Numbered from the stretch's first letter, positions 24,371-33,380 are shown. The stretch: DNA of 64,000 nt from Microbacterium lacticum (GCF_006716815.1 NZ_VFPS01000006.1:1-64000), one strand, 5' to 3'. The notes: generated by a model not told the origin, from the letters alone. Program-made: numbers and translations.

Positions 24371-25513
24371 TCAGAACACGTACTCCATGAGGTCGGCGCC
24401 CAGGGCGCGGAAGGCCTCGTGCGCGCGCAGGCGGTGCGCGATCGACAGGTCGTCGAAGCAGACCACCAGCGCGTAGGAGACTCCGCCGCGCGGGCCGGCG
24501 AGCACGCCCGCATCGGCACGGATGCCATCGGCGCGGCCGGTCTTGTTGACGAACAGCATCCCGTACCGGTCGTCCTCATGGGCGAACGGGTCGAGCGCGG
24601 TCGCCGCGCCCACGAGGGCGAGGTCCTGGTTGAGGTTCAGCCACTCGCCGACCTGCGCGCTCACGGCCGGAGACACGACCCGCGCGTTCACGATCGCCGC
24701 GAACAGCCCGGCCAGCTCCCCCGCCGACGACAGCGCCACCTGCGGCGCATCGTCGGGGCCGCGCACGTCGCGGAACCCGTCGAGCAGCGCCGTCTTCTCG
24801 AGACCGATGTCCTCCATGCGCGAGCGCACGGCGCCGATCCCCACCCGCGCGAGAAGCACGTTCGCCGCCGCGGCGTCGGAGGCCGCCGCCGCCAGCACCG
24901 CGAGGTCGCGCACCGGCAGCGCCGGGGCCGCGAGGTGCTGCCAGACCCCGGCGAGCGCGACCTCGTCGACCGACCGCCGCTCGATGATCTCGAGCGGGTC
25001 GAGCTGACCGAACTCGATCTGCGCGGCGACCTCGATGAGCAGCGGCACGACCCCGAGGCCCACGACCGGCAGCGTCAGGTGGTCGTCACCCGAGAGCACC
25101 TCGTCGCCGCCGTCGAGATCCGACACCCGCACCGACACCTGAGCGCCCGAGGTCGAGAGCGCATCCAGCGCCTTCAGCGTTCCGATGAACGATCGCTGCC
25201 GCAGCGACGCCCGCCGCGGCGCGAAGGTGTCGCCGCCGCCCGCACCGCCCGCGCCCCGACCGCCGCGCCGGGTCAGCGGCGCGGCCGAGGCATCCGGATG
25301 CCCGTAGACGCCGCCGGGCCCGGACGCCCGCGAACGCCGCGACGCGCTCTCGGCCGCGCCCGCGGCCCGTGCCGACGCGCGCTCGCCGACAGGCCCGGAA
25401 GCACCCGAGCCCCCGGCACCACCACCGCCGTGGCCGGCGCGACCACCGCGCCCGCCCCGAGCCTCACGCGGATCGTCGGCCCCGCCGCGCCGGGTCGCCT
25501 GACGCTCGCTCAC
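24371..25513 (-). CDS. Serine beta-lactamase-like protein lacking the SxxK nucleophile
   Basis: A 380-residue protein. The first ~115 residues are Gly/Arg/Ala-rich and disordered. The rest follows class A beta-lactamase-like hydrolases: ALSTSGAQVSVRVSDLDGG, then LTLPVVGLGVVPLLIEVA where SxxK should be, ASDAAAANVLLARVG in place of SDN, and an intact VNKTGRADGIRADAGVL (KTG). Ser and Lys of SxxK and Asn of SDN are all replaced, so catalysis is unlikely. The GTG at 25513 shares GTGA with the M13 peptidase stop, so the two are translationally coupled. Possibly a binding or regulatory protein. Confidence 0.72.
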   Translation of the reverse strand: MSERQATRRGGADDPREARGGRGGRAGHGGGGAGGSGASGPVGERASARAAGAAESASRRSRASGPGGVYGHPDASAAPLTRRGGRGAGGAGGGDTFAPRRASLRQRSFIGTLKALDALSTSGAQVSVRVSDLDGGDEVLSGDDHLTLPVVGLGVVPLLIEVAAQIEFGQLDPLEIIERRSVDEVALAGVWQHLAAPALPVRDLAVLAAAASDAAAANVLLARVGIGAVRSRMEDIGLEKTALLDGFRDVRGPDDAPQVALSSAGELAGLFAAIVNARVVSPAVSAQVGEWLNLNQDLALVGAATALDPFAHEDDRYGMLFVNKTGRADGIRADAGVLAGPRGGVSYALVVCFDDLSIAHRLRAHEAFRALGADLMEYVF

Positions 25514-27510
25514 CAGATCGTGACGCGCTGGTCGGCGTCGAGCCACAGCTCATCGCCGTCGCCGACCTCGAACGCGCGGTAGAAGTCGTCGACGTTGCGC
25601 ACGATCTGGTTGCAGCGGAACTCGTTCGGCGAGTGCGGGTCGATCGTGAGCAGCCGGATCGTCTCGGCGTCGCGCCCCTTCTGCTGCCAGATCTGCGCCC
25701 AGCTGAGCAGCAGGCGCTGGATGCCGGTGTACCCGTCGATCACGGGGCCGTCGCCCTCGTCCGCGCCGGCCGACTCGGACGCCAGATGCAGCCGATACGC
25801 CTTCAGCGCGATGCCGAGCCCGCCGAGGTCGCCGATGTTCTCGCCGATAGTGAGCGCGCCGTTGACATGGTGATCGTCCGACAGCCGCTCCCCGTCGAGA
25901 CCGCGGGGCACGAGCGCGTCGTACTGCGCGATCAGGGCGCCGGTGCGCTGCTCGAACGCCGCGCGGTCGTCGTCGGTCCACCAGTCGTTGAGCGCTCCCG
26001 TGCCGTCGAACGCCGACCCCTGGTCGTCGAAGCCGTGACCGATCTCGTGCCCGATGACCGCGCCGATGCCGCCGTAGTTGGCCGCGGCATCGCGCTCGAG
26101 GTCGAAGAACGGGTACTGCAGGATCGCCGCGGGGAAGACGATCTCGTTCATCAGCGGGTTGTAGTACGCGTTGACCGTCTGCGGGGTCATGTACCACTCG
26201 TCGCGGTCGATCGGCCGGCCGAGCTTCGCGAGCTGACGGTCGTGCTCCCACGCGTTCGTGCGCAGCACGTTGCCGATGAGGTCGACGGGGTCGACCTCGA
26301 GCGCCGAGTAGTCCTTCCACTTCGCGGGGAAGCCGACCTTCGGCGTGAAGGCCGCGAGCTTCTCCAGCGCCCGCTCGCGGGTGGCGGGAGTCATCCAGTC
26401 GAGCGCCTCGATCGACTGCCGGTACGCCTCGATGAGGTTCGCGACGAGCTCGTCCATCGCCTCCTTCGCCGCCGGCGGGAAGTGTCGCTCGACGTAGACC
26501 TTGCCGACGGCCTCGCCCATCGCCGCTTCGACGAAGCTCACGCCGCGCTTCCAGCGCTCGCGGTTGACCGGCACGCCGGTGAGCTCCGTGCCGTAGAACG
26601 CGAAGTTCGCGTCGACGAAGTCGCTCGAGAGGAACGCGGCGGATGCCCGGATGACGTGCAGCCGCAGCCACGCCTTCCAGTCGTCGAGGCGCTCCTCGGT
26701 GAGGAGGGTGCCGAGCCCGGCGAGCGCGCTCGGCTGGTTGACGTCGATCTCGGCGAAGCCGTCTTCGTGGCCGGGGGCGACGGCGTCGCGCCACGGGTCG
26801 AGGTCGACACCGACGAGCTCGCGCACCTCGTCCCACGACATGAGGTTGTAGGTCGCGACGGCGTCGCGCGAGCGCACGTTGTCCCAGTGGTGGCTCGCGA
26901 TCTCGGTCTCGAGCGCGAGGATGCGGTCGGCGTCCGAGGCATCCGTCAGCCCCGCGAGGCCGAGCATGGTCGACGCGTACTCGCGGAACGCGGTGCGGGT
27001 GTGCGCGAAGTTCTCGAGCCGGTAATAGCTCTCGTCGGGCAGCGACAGGCCGCTCTGCACGATGAAGACGACATAGCGCTCGGGGTTGCCGGGATCGGGC
27101 TCGATGTAGGTGCCGAAGAGGCCTCCGACGCCTTCGCGCTCGAGCTCGCCGACGGTGCGCAGCAGCGCCGGCACCGAGTCGATCGCGTCGATCCGCGCGA
27201 GCTGCTCGCGCAGCGGCGTGGCGCCGAGCGCCTCGATGCGCGCGGTGTCCATGAAGCTCGTGTAGAGGTCGCCGATCTTGCGGGCCTCGGTGCCCGCCTC
27301 GGCATCCGCCGACTCTTCGATGATCGTGCGGACGTCGTGCTCGGCCTGCTCGGCGATGAGGTGGAACGAGCCCCACCGCGCCTTGTCCTCGGGGATCTCG
27401 GTGCGCTCCAGCCACGCCCCGTTCACGTGCCGGAAGAGGTCGTCCTGGGGGCGGACGCCGGGGCTGAGTTCGGACAGCTCGATACCCGAGCGGAGGGGGT
27501 TCTCGGTCAT
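25510..27510 (-). CDS. M13 family metallopeptidase (neprilysin-like)
   Basis: A 666-residue zinc peptidase of normal family length. The zinc site IGAVIGHEIGHGFDDQGSAFD is near residue 485 and the third ligand is in TIGENIGDLGGLGIALKAY near residue 555. The C-terminus EFRCNQIVRNVDDFYRAFEV is typical of the family. It starts GVRPQDDLFRHVNGAWLERTEIPEDKARWGSF. No signal peptide or membrane anchor is seen, so it is probably cytoplasmic as in many bacteria. It cleaves peptides. A leaderless TATTGT box lies upstream; it is coupled to the gene at 24371. Confidence 0.95.
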   Translation of the reverse strand: MTENPLRSGIELSELSPGVRPQDDLFRHVNGAWLERTEIPEDKARWGSFHLIAEQAEHDVRTIIEESADAEAGTEARKIGDLYTSFMDTARIEALGATPLREQLARIDAIDSVPALLRTVGELEREGVGGLFGTYIEPDPGNPERYVVFIVQSGLSLPDESYYRLENFAHTRTAFREYASTMLGLAGLTDASDADRILALETEIASHHWDNVRSRDAVATYNLMSWDEVRELVGVDLDPWRDAVAPGHEDGFAEIDVNQPSALAGLGTLLTEERLDDWKAWLRLHVIRASAAFLSSDFVDANFAFYGTELTGVPVNRERWKRGVSFVEAAMGEAVGKVYVERHFPPAAKEAMDELVANLIEAYRQSIEALDWMTPATRERALEKLAAFTPKVGFPAKWKDYSALEVDPVDLIGNVLRTNAWEHDRQLAKLGRPIDRDEWYMTPQTVNAYYNPLMNEIVFPAAILQYPFFDLERDAAANYGGIGAVIGHEIGHGFDDQGSAFDGTGALNDWWTDDDRAAFEQRTGALIAQYDALVPRGLDGERLSDDHHVNGALTIGENIGDLGGLGIALKAYRLHLASESAGADEGDGPVIDGYTGIQRLLLSWAQIWQQKGRDAETIRLLTIDPHSPNEFRCNQIVRNVDDFYRAFEVGDGDELWLDADQRVTIW

Positions 27511-27516
27511 GGCTCC

Positions 27517-27522
27517 ACAATA
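27517..27522 (-). promoter_or_regulatory. -10 box TATTGT, leaderless
   Basis: It lies 7 nt from the ATG at 27510. Confidence 0.62.
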
Positions 27523-27570
27523 GGCGCCCTGTCTGACGCTCGCCCTGTGACCGTCACAGGATGCCTCGCG

Positions 27571-29388
27571 TCAGCGCGGCACGTCGGTGATCGAGCACTC
27601 CGCGTTGGCCGACTCGCCCTCGAAGCGCGCGTGCGTCCAGGCGATCGCATCGGCGACCATCGGGGAGTACGTATCCATCACCTGGGCGTGCTCGTACCCC
27701 GCGTAGCGCCGGTACTCCAGGCGCTGCGCGTCGGCGCAGACGCGTTTGACGTATCCGTCCTGCATCGTCTGCGGCACGATCGAGTCCGACCCGCCCTGCC
27801 CGAGGAAGAGCGGCGGGCCGAGGCTCGTCGGCGAGGAGTTCTCGCGCAGCCTCGTGCCGAGCGGACCGTACGCGGGGTTCGTCGAGAACAGGTCGGGGTC
27901 GGCGCTCGTGCCGAGCACGTCGAGCACCGAGAGCGCCATCGACGGGTCGGTGAGGCAGCGCTCCGACATGGCCTTCAGCACCGGCTGCATGCCCGGGCGG
28001 ATGTAGCGCGGGTAGGTGATGTCGGGGTAGATGTTGCTGAACGCGGCGAAGGCGTACGACGCGAAGACGAGCCCGCCCTGCACGTCGCCGACGTGGTCGA
28101 CGAGCGCCGTCGGGTCGCTCGCCGGCGCGAACGCCGCCACTGCGCGCACCCACACCTCGGGGGCGTACGAGCGCGCGAGCGCTCCCGCCCACAGGGCCGC
28201 CGCGCCACCCTGCGAGTGCCCCCAGATCACGGTGCTCGAGCTCAGCTGCGCCTCGCCGATCTCGCGCGCGGCGCGCACCGCATCGAGCGAGGCGTAGGCG
28301 CTCGCCTCCCCGAACAGGTACGGGTGCGGGCCGGCGGTGCCGAGACCGATGTAGTCGGTCATCACGATCGCCCAGCCCTCTTTGAGCACCTTCTTGATCG
28401 GGTAGAGCCCGGCCGACCAGAACGGCCGCGCCTGCAGCGACGGCGCGCAGTGCTCGGCGAAGCCGGTGGTCGAGTGGTTCCAGTCGATCACCGGCCACCG
28501 CTCGCCCGGCTTCGCGCCCTCGGGCACGACGACGAGCCCGCTCGCCGCCCGCACCCGGCCGTCGACGCCGGTGGTCGTGTAGAGGATGCGCCAGGCGACG
28601 GCCTTGTCCGGCACGTCGCGCGTGAACGGCTCGGCGCGGATCAGCCGGCCCGGCTCGTGCGGAATCGAGCGCGGCGCCGCGTAGAAGTCGTCGACGACGG
28701 TGGATCCCTCGCGAAGGGGCGCGGTGACGAGGGCGAAGGCGACCGTCGCGGTCACCGAGACGATCGCGATCGCCGCGCGACCCCAGCGCCGCTTCGGCAC
28801 GGATGCCTCGGGCGCCCCCTTCTCCTCCCGCCGCCGGCGGCGGGTCCGCGCCCACGCGCCCCACAGATCCACGATGCCGCGGATGATGAGGGAGCCTCCG
28901 AAGACGACGGCGACCACCAGGAGCGTGATGTCGGGCCAGACGAGCGCGAGCACCCCGAAGATGAGGCCGGTCACGCCGAACGCGGCATCCGCGATGCGAT
29001 CGTCCCAGCCGCGGTCCTTCAGCAGCGCCGTGCCGACGCCGGCGGCGCCGTTGACGAGCAGCAGCACGCCCGTGATGATCGCGACGGCGCGCACCGTCAG
29101 GCCGGGCCACGCGAGCACGAACACGCCGAGCACGATCCAGCCGATCGACAGCACGCCGCGCCACCGGCCCTCGCCCTCGTCGACCCGCCCGGTCGCCGAG
29201 AGGATGCCGGTGAGCACCATGCCGCCGCCGAGGAGGAGCGCCAGCACGTCGAGGGCTGTGGTGGGGCGGATGACGATGACCGCGCCCAAGACGATCGAGG
29301 CGATCGACAGCGCGATCCGCACCCAGGCCGGCATGCGCTCGAGCAGGCGCACGAGCGCCAGCTTCCCCCAGATCCCCGTGCGCGCCAT
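27571..29388 (-). CDS. HdeD-like membrane domain fused to a secretory lipase domain
   Basis: A 605-residue fusion. Residues ~20-180 form six membrane helices in the HdeD/DUF308 pattern (IALSIASIVLGAVIVIRPTTALDVLALLLGGGMVLTGI and repeats). After a basic linker and a seventh helix (AAIAIVSVTATVAFALVTAPL), residues ~225-605 match the LIP/secretory lipase alpha-beta hydrolase family. That part includes PVIDWNHSTTGFAEHCAPS, the nucleophile elbow VIWGHSQGGAAALWAG (about residue 388), the Asp in LFLGQGGSDSIVP, and the His in RYAGYEHAQVMD. The lipase would face outward on a membrane anchor. Confidence 0.86.
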   Translation of the reverse strand: MARTGIWGKLALVRLLERMPAWVRIALSIASIVLGAVIVIRPTTALDVLALLLGGGMVLTGILSATGRVDEGEGRWRGVLSIGWIVLGVFVLAWPGLTVRAVAIITGVLLLVNGAAGVGTALLKDRGWDDRIADAAFGVTGLIFGVLALVWPDITLLVVAVVFGGSLIIRGIVDLWGAWARTRRRRREEKGAPEASVPKRRWGRAAIAIVSVTATVAFALVTAPLREGSTVVDDFYAAPRSIPHEPGRLIRAEPFTRDVPDKAVAWRILYTTTGVDGRVRAASGLVVVPEGAKPGERWPVIDWNHSTTGFAEHCAPSLQARPFWSAGLYPIKKVLKEGWAIVMTDYIGLGTAGPHPYLFGEASAYASLDAVRAAREIGEAQLSSSTVIWGHSQGGAAALWAGALARSYAPEVWVRAVAAFAPASDPTALVDHVGDVQGGLVFASYAFAAFSNIYPDITYPRYIRPGMQPVLKAMSERCLTDPSMALSVLDVLGTSADPDLFSTNPAYGPLGTRLRENSSPTSLGPPLFLGQGGSDSIVPQTMQDGYVKRVCADAQRLEYRRYAGYEHAQVMDTYSPMVADAIAWTHARFEGESANAECSITDVPR

Positions 29389-29394
29389 CCCTCC

Positions 29395-29400
29395 AGGCTA
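29395..29400 (-). promoter_or_regulatory. -10 box TAGCCT, leaderless
   Basis: It lies 7 nt from the ATG at 29388; the GGAGGG in between could also serve as a ribosome-binding site. Confidence 0.55.
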
Positions 29401-29480
29401 CGGGCGCGCGCGGCGGGGTCCGTTCACGGCGGCCGGGCGGCGGGCGTCGGCGACGGCCGGCGTCGGCGGTCAGCCCTAGG

Positions 29481-30554
29481 TGTTCTTCCCACGGTGGTTG
29501 TGAGCAGCGTGGCGTGACGGGATGAGGTGAGGACCTCCGGTATCGATGTGGGTTACCACACTCACTCGATCCACGGAGGTCCTCGTGTCATACGTTACCC
29601 ACGCTCGCGCCGCGCTCACCGTCGATGGGCGGATCAAGATCGCTCGGCTGGTGATCGAGGACGGCTGGACGCAGGCTCGTGTCGCGGAGCGGTTCCAGGT
29701 CGCCCGTGGCACGGTCTCCAAGTGGGTCGCCCGGTATCGTGCCGGCGGACGCGCGGCGATGCAGGATCGCTCCTCACGGCCGGCGAGCTCGCCATCGCGG
29801 ACGCCGCAGCGTATGGAGCGGCGGATCATCGGGTTGCGGGTGACCCGACGTTGGGGCCCGCATCGGATCGCGTACCACCTGCTGCTGCCGCAATCCACGG
29901 TCTCGAAGGTGCTGAAGCGGTACCGGGTGCCGCTGCTGGGGCAGGTCGACAAGAACACCGGTGTTCGGGTGCGCAAGCCGAAGCCGGTCCGGTACGAGCG
30001 ACAGGCGCCGGGCGAGCTGGTGCACGTGGACGTGAAGAAGCTCGGCCGGATCCCTGACGGTGGCGGCTGGCGCACGCTGGGACGTGCCACGGGCCGCAAA
30101 CGCCGCTCCGGGGTCGGCTACTCGTATCTGCATTCCGCGATCGACGACCACGCCCGACTGGTCTACTCCGAGATCCTCCCCGACGAACGCAAGGACACCG
30201 CCGGCGGGTTCTGGCAGCGCGCCAGCGCGTTCTTCGCCGGGCACGGCATCACCGTGCAGCGGGTGATGACCGATAACGGCTCCTGCTACCGGTCCAAGGT
30301 GTTCAACGAGGCGCTCGGCGAGAACGTGAAGCACAAATACACGCGGCCCTATCGGCCGCAGACCAACGGGAAGATCGAGCGATTCCACCGCACCCTCGCC
30401 GACGAATGGGCCTACGCCCGCCACTACGACTCAGACCAGCAGCGAGCCGCCAGCTACGACGCCTGGCTGCACCACTACAATCACCATCGACCCCACACCG
30501 GCATCGGAGGCCGAGCACCCATCGACCGCGTCCACAACGTCAGTGGGAAGAACA
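29481..30554 (+). mobile_element. IS481-family insertion sequence, copy 2
   Basis: A 1074-bp element with ends TGTTCTTCCCAC...GTTGTG (29481-29505 against 30530-30554; the first 12 bases are perfect). It is flanked by the 6-bp duplication CCTAGG (29475-29480, 30555-30560). It is clearly different in sequence from copy 1 but shares its layout. It inserted into the -10 region of the downstream MATE gene. Confidence 0.92.
29529..29584 (+). promoter_or_regulatory. RNA hairpin over the transposase ribosome-binding site, IS copy 2
   Basis: GAGGACCTCCG (29529-29539) pairs with CGGAGGTCCTC (29574-29584), which ends directly before the GTG. The middle stem is ATCGA/TCGAT (29542-29546, 29566-29570). 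The apex TGTGG-GTTA-CCACA (29547-29560) is identical to copy 1. The outer stem shows an A-T to G-C exchange, and the middle stem has a completely different sequence that still pairs. Confidence 0.75.
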
Positions 30555-30559
30555 CCTAG
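29585..30559 (+). CDS. IS481-family transposase
   Basis: A 324-residue transposase with an intact DDE triad: VHVDVKKLGRIPDGGG, RVMTDNGSCYRS, and KIERFHRTLADEWAYA, with Glu 35 positions after the second Asp. N-terminal HTH: DGWTQARVAERFQVARGTVSKWVARYRAGG. The start is the GTG after CACGGAGGTCCTC (VSYVTHARAALT), not the ATG at 29546 inside the leader. The stop TAG (30557-30559) lies in the target-site duplication. Unlike copy 1, its catalytic residues are all present, so it may be active. Confidence 0.92.
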   Translation: MSYVTHARAALTVDGRIKIARLVIEDGWTQARVAERFQVARGTVSKWVARYRAGGRAAMQDRSSRPASSPSRTPQRMERRIIGLRVTRRWGPHRIAYHLLLPQSTVSKVLKRYRVPLLGQVDKNTGVRVRKPKPVRYERQAPGELVHVDVKKLGRIPDGGGWRTLGRATGRKRRSGVGYSYLHSAIDDHARLVYSEILPDERKDTAGGFWQRASAFFAGHGITVQRVMTDNGSCYRSKVFNEALGENVKHKYTRPYRPQTNGKIERFHRTLADEWAYARHYDSDQQRAASYDAWLHHYNHHRPHTGIGGRAPIDRVHNVSGKNT

Positions 30560-30562
30560 GCT
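30557..30562 (+). promoter_or_regulatory. -10 box TAGGCT of the MATE gene, shared with the IS target site
   Basis: The last T is 8 nt before the ATG at 30570. The first four bases belong to the CCTAGG duplication, and the TAG is also the transposase stop codon. The insertion therefore regenerated the -10 box but replaced the native -35 region with the IS end. Confidence 0.6.
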
Positions 30563-30569
30563 CGGACCC

Positions 30570-31889
30570 ATGGCCGTGCCGACGCTCAACCGCGACATCC
30601 TGCGGTTGGCGCTCCCCGCCCTCGGGTCGCTGATCGCCGAGCCGATGTTCCTGATCGTCGATTCGGCGCTCGTCGGGCACCTCGGCGTCGTGCCGCTGGC
30701 GGGCCTCGGCATCGCGTCGGCCGTGCTGCAGACGATCGTCGGGCTGATGGTGTTCCTCGCCTACTCGACCACGCCCGCGGTGGCGCGCCGGTTCGGCGCC
30801 GGCGAGCACACCGGCGCCGTGCGGGCGGGCATCGACGGCCTGTGGCTCGCGCTCGCCCTCGGGGTGGTGCTCGCCGTCGTCGGATCGCTCGCGACGCCGT
30901 GGCTCGTGTCGCTGTTCGGCGCCGACGCCGCCGTCTCCGAGCAGGCCGTCATCTACCTGCAGCTGTCGATGTGGGGGCTGCCGGCGATGCTCATCGTCTT
31001 CGCCGCGACCGGACTCCTCCGCGGCATGCAGGACACCGTCACGCCCCTGTGGATCGCCGGGCTCGGCTTCGCGCTCAACGCCCTCCTCAACTGGCTGTTC
31101 ATCTACGGGTTCGGCTGGGGCATCGCCGGATCGGCCGCGGGCACCGTCGTCGCGCAGTGGTCGATGGTCGGTGCGTACGCCTTCGTGGTGGGGCGGCTGG
31201 CACGGCGGCACGAGGCATCCCTGCGCCCGCAGCGCGACGGACTGCGCGGCTCGGCGCGCGCGGGCGGCTGGCTGTTCCTGCGCACCGTGTCGCTGCGCAT
31301 CGCGTTTCTCGCGACCGTGTGGGTGGCGACCGCGCTCGGCACCGACGAGCTGGCCGGCTGGCAGGTGGCGTTCACGATCTTCTCGACCGCGGCGTTCGCC
31401 CTGGATGCCTTGGCGATCGCCGCCCAGGCGCTCGTCGGCCGGGGTCTCGGCGCGGGCGACGAGCCGTTCGTGCGGCGCGTGCTCGGGCGCACCGTCGCCT
31501 GGGGCGCGTGGTTCGGCGTGCTCGTCGGCGGTGTGATCGCCGCCCTGTCGGGCGTCATCGGGCTCGTGTTCACCGGTTCGGCGGACGTCGCCGCGCTCGT
31601 GCAGCCGGCGCTGCTCGTGCTGGCGGTCGCGCAGCCCGTCTGCGGCGTGGTGTTCGTGCTCGACGGGGTGCTGATGGGGGCGGGCGATGCGCGGTTCCTC
31701 GCGATCGCGGGCGGCATCAACCTCATCCCCTACTTCCCCGCGCTCGCCGCCGTCTGGATGGTCCACCCCACCGGGGCGACCGGCCTCGCCTGGCTCGCGG
31801 TGTGCTTCTTCGGGGTCTACATGCTCGCGCGGCTCGGCACGCTCGGCTGGCGCGTCCGCTCCGCCGCCTGGCTGACGGCCGGCGCGTAG
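30570..31889 (+). CDS. MATE family efflux transporter (DinF-like)
   Basis: A 439-residue, 12-helix transporter of usual length. It starts PTLNRDILRLALPALGSLIAEPMFLIVDSALVGHLGVVPLAGLGIASAVL, the typical MATE N-lobe. Later landmarks are ATGLLRGMQDTVTPLWIAGLGFALNALLNWLFIYGFGWGIAGSAAGTVVAQW and FVLDGVLMGAGDARFLAIAGGINL. MATE proteins export cationic compounds using Na+ or H+. The ATG at 30570 fits the leaderless box; the longer frame reaches into the IS. Expression may have changed after the IS insertion. Confidence 0.92.
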   Translation: MAVPTLNRDILRLALPALGSLIAEPMFLIVDSALVGHLGVVPLAGLGIASAVLQTIVGLMVFLAYSTTPAVARRFGAGEHTGAVRAGIDGLWLALALGVVLAVVGSLATPWLVSLFGADAAVSEQAVIYLQLSMWGLPAMLIVFAATGLLRGMQDTVTPLWIAGLGFALNALLNWLFIYGFGWGIAGSAAGTVVAQWSMVGAYAFVVGRLARRHEASLRPQRDGLRGSARAGGWLFLRTVSLRIAFLATVWVATALGTDELAGWQVAFTIFSTAAFALDALAIAAQALVGRGLGAGDEPFVRRVLGRTVAWGAWFGVLVGGVIAALSGVIGLVFTGSADVAALVQPALLVLAVAQPVCGVVFVLDGVLMGAGDARFLAIAGGINLIPYFPALAAVWMVHPTGATGLAWLAVCFFGVYMLARLGTLGWRVRSAAWLTAGA

Positions 31890-31931
31890 CGCGGCGGGGG
31901 GGCGCTCTGGTCGGGTGTCGGCGCGCGACCC

Positions 31932-31937
31932 TAGGGT
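31932..31937 (+). promoter_or_regulatory. -10 box TAGGGT, leaderless
   Basis: The last T is 7 nt before the GTG at 31944. Confidence 0.6.
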
Positions 31938-31943
31938 GGGGTG

Positions 31944-33380
31944 GTGGCCTCCGATGACGATGACGCGTTCCTCTCTCAGTTCCAGCAGCTGCTGCGCCGC
32001 CTGAACGAGCGCCCCGACGACCGGCCGGGCACCCTCACGCCGCTCGGCGAACGCCTGCAGGAGCACCTCGGCGCAGATCCCCGGCACCTTCCCGTCGTCG
32101 TCGAGCAGGTACCGCCGCACCGGCTCATCGACCTCGACCTCGCGCTCGAGGACGTCTCCGCGGGCACGCCGTCGAAGACGCTCGGCGTCACGGGCGGCCA
32201 GGCGCGCCACCACGAAGATCTCGCTTCGCTGATCCAGAATCCCTACACCCGCTTCGCGGCCGACGCGGCGGTCGAGTACGCGACGGTCGCCGACGGGCCG
32301 CGCAGCACCCGGCAGGTCGTCGCGATGGGGCTCCGACTGCTGCGCTGGCGCGGGAAGCCGCTCGTCGCGCTCCAGCGCGCCGCCAACCCGCGATACGGAC
32401 GGTCCACGGCGGAGCTCGAGATCCTGGCATCCGACGTCGACACGACGACCGCGTTCATCGACGAGCTGCGCCGGCGGATGAACGCGCTCAGTGTCGTCCG
32501 CGGGCAGGTCGTGACCTTCGGGCGCGATGAGTACGGGCAGGGCATCGGACCGATGACCTTCCTCGACCGCCCCGACGTCTCGGCCGACGCGGTCATCCTG
32601 CCCACCGGCGTGCTCGAACGGGTACGCGACCACGTCGTGGGCGTGACGGAGAACGCCGACGCGCTGCGTGCGCGGGGGCAGCACCTGAAGCGGGGCGTGC
32701 TGCTCTACGGACCTCCCGGCACCGGCAAGACGCTGACGGTGCGATACCTCCTGCATGAACTGCCGGAGGCGACCACCGTGCTGCTGCAGGGCGGATCGCT
32801 GGGGCTCGTCGCCGAGGTGGCGCGGCTCGCCCGCGCGCTCGCCCCGGCGATCGTCGTGCTCGAAGACGTCGACCTCGTCGCCGCCGAGCGCGGCACCTTC
32901 GGGCTGCAGCCGATGCTGTTCGAGGTTCTCGATGCCCTCGACGGGATCGACGGGGACGCCGACGTCGCCTTCGTGCTGACCACGAACCGCGCCGATGTGC
33001 TCGAACCGGCCCTCGCCGCGCGGCCGGGCCGGATCGACCTCGCCGTCGAGATCCCGCTGCCCGATGCCGCCGCCCGCCGCGAGCTGTTCGCCCTTTATGC
33101 CGCCGGACTGCCGCTTCGCACCGCCGCGCTCGAGGCCGCCGCCGACGAGGCCGAGGGCGTGACGGCGTCGTTCGCGAAGGAGGTCATCCGCCGCGCCGTG
33201 CTGCGGGCGACCCTCGCCGGGCGAGAGGTGACCGACGACGATCTCGCCGCCGCCCTCACCGAACTGCGCGAGAGCACGGAAGGCGTGTCACGGATCCTCT
33301 TCGGCGGCGAGCACGGCGGCCCCGCTCACCCGGGCGGCGCGGGCGGCGGTGCGGCCTTCATCGCCGGCGGGTTCGGCTGA
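31944..33380 (+). CDS. AAA+ ATPase, CDC48/FtsH-like
   Basis: A 478-residue protein. An N-terminal alpha-helical/beta region of about 240 residues has no clear assignment. A single AAA module follows: Walker A GVLLYGPPGTGKTLTVRYLL (about residue 257), Walker B IVVLEDVDLVAAER, sensor 1 FVLTTNRADVLEPALAARPGRIDLAVEIPLPD with the Arg-finger region, and a C-terminal lid (VTASFAKEVIRRAVLRATLAGREVTDDDLAAAL). Resembles ATPases that remodel or unfold proteins. No protease domain. Of two adjacent GTG codons, the one at 31944 fits the -10 spacing. Target unknown. Confidence 0.85.
   Translation: MASDDDDAFLSQFQQLLRRLNERPDDRPGTLTPLGERLQEHLGADPRHLPVVVEQVPPHRLIDLDLALEDVSAGTPSKTLGVTGGQARHHEDLASLIQNPYTRFAADAAVEYATVADGPRSTRQVVAMGLRLLRWRGKPLVALQRAANPRYGRSTAELEILASDVDTTTAFIDELRRRMNALSVVRGQVVTFGRDEYGQGIGPMTFLDRPDVSADAVILPTGVLERVRDHVVGVTENADALRARGQHLKRGVLLYGPPGTGKTLTVRYLLHELPEATTVLLQGGSLGLVAEVARLARALAPAIVVLEDVDLVAAERGTFGLQPMLFEVLDALDGIDGDADVAFVLTTNRADVLEPALAARPGRIDLAVEIPLPDAAARRELFALYAAGLPLRTAALEAAADEAEGVTASFAKEVIRRAVLRATLAGREVTDDDLAAALTELRESTEGVSRILFGGEHGGPAHPGGAGGGAAFIAGGFG

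Noticed and set aside
25369..29517. A 1382-codon open frame on the plus strand
   Set aside because: It is antisense to the serine hydrolase, M13 peptidase and lipase genes, is Arg/Asp/Val-biased as expected from high GC third positions, and shows no domain.
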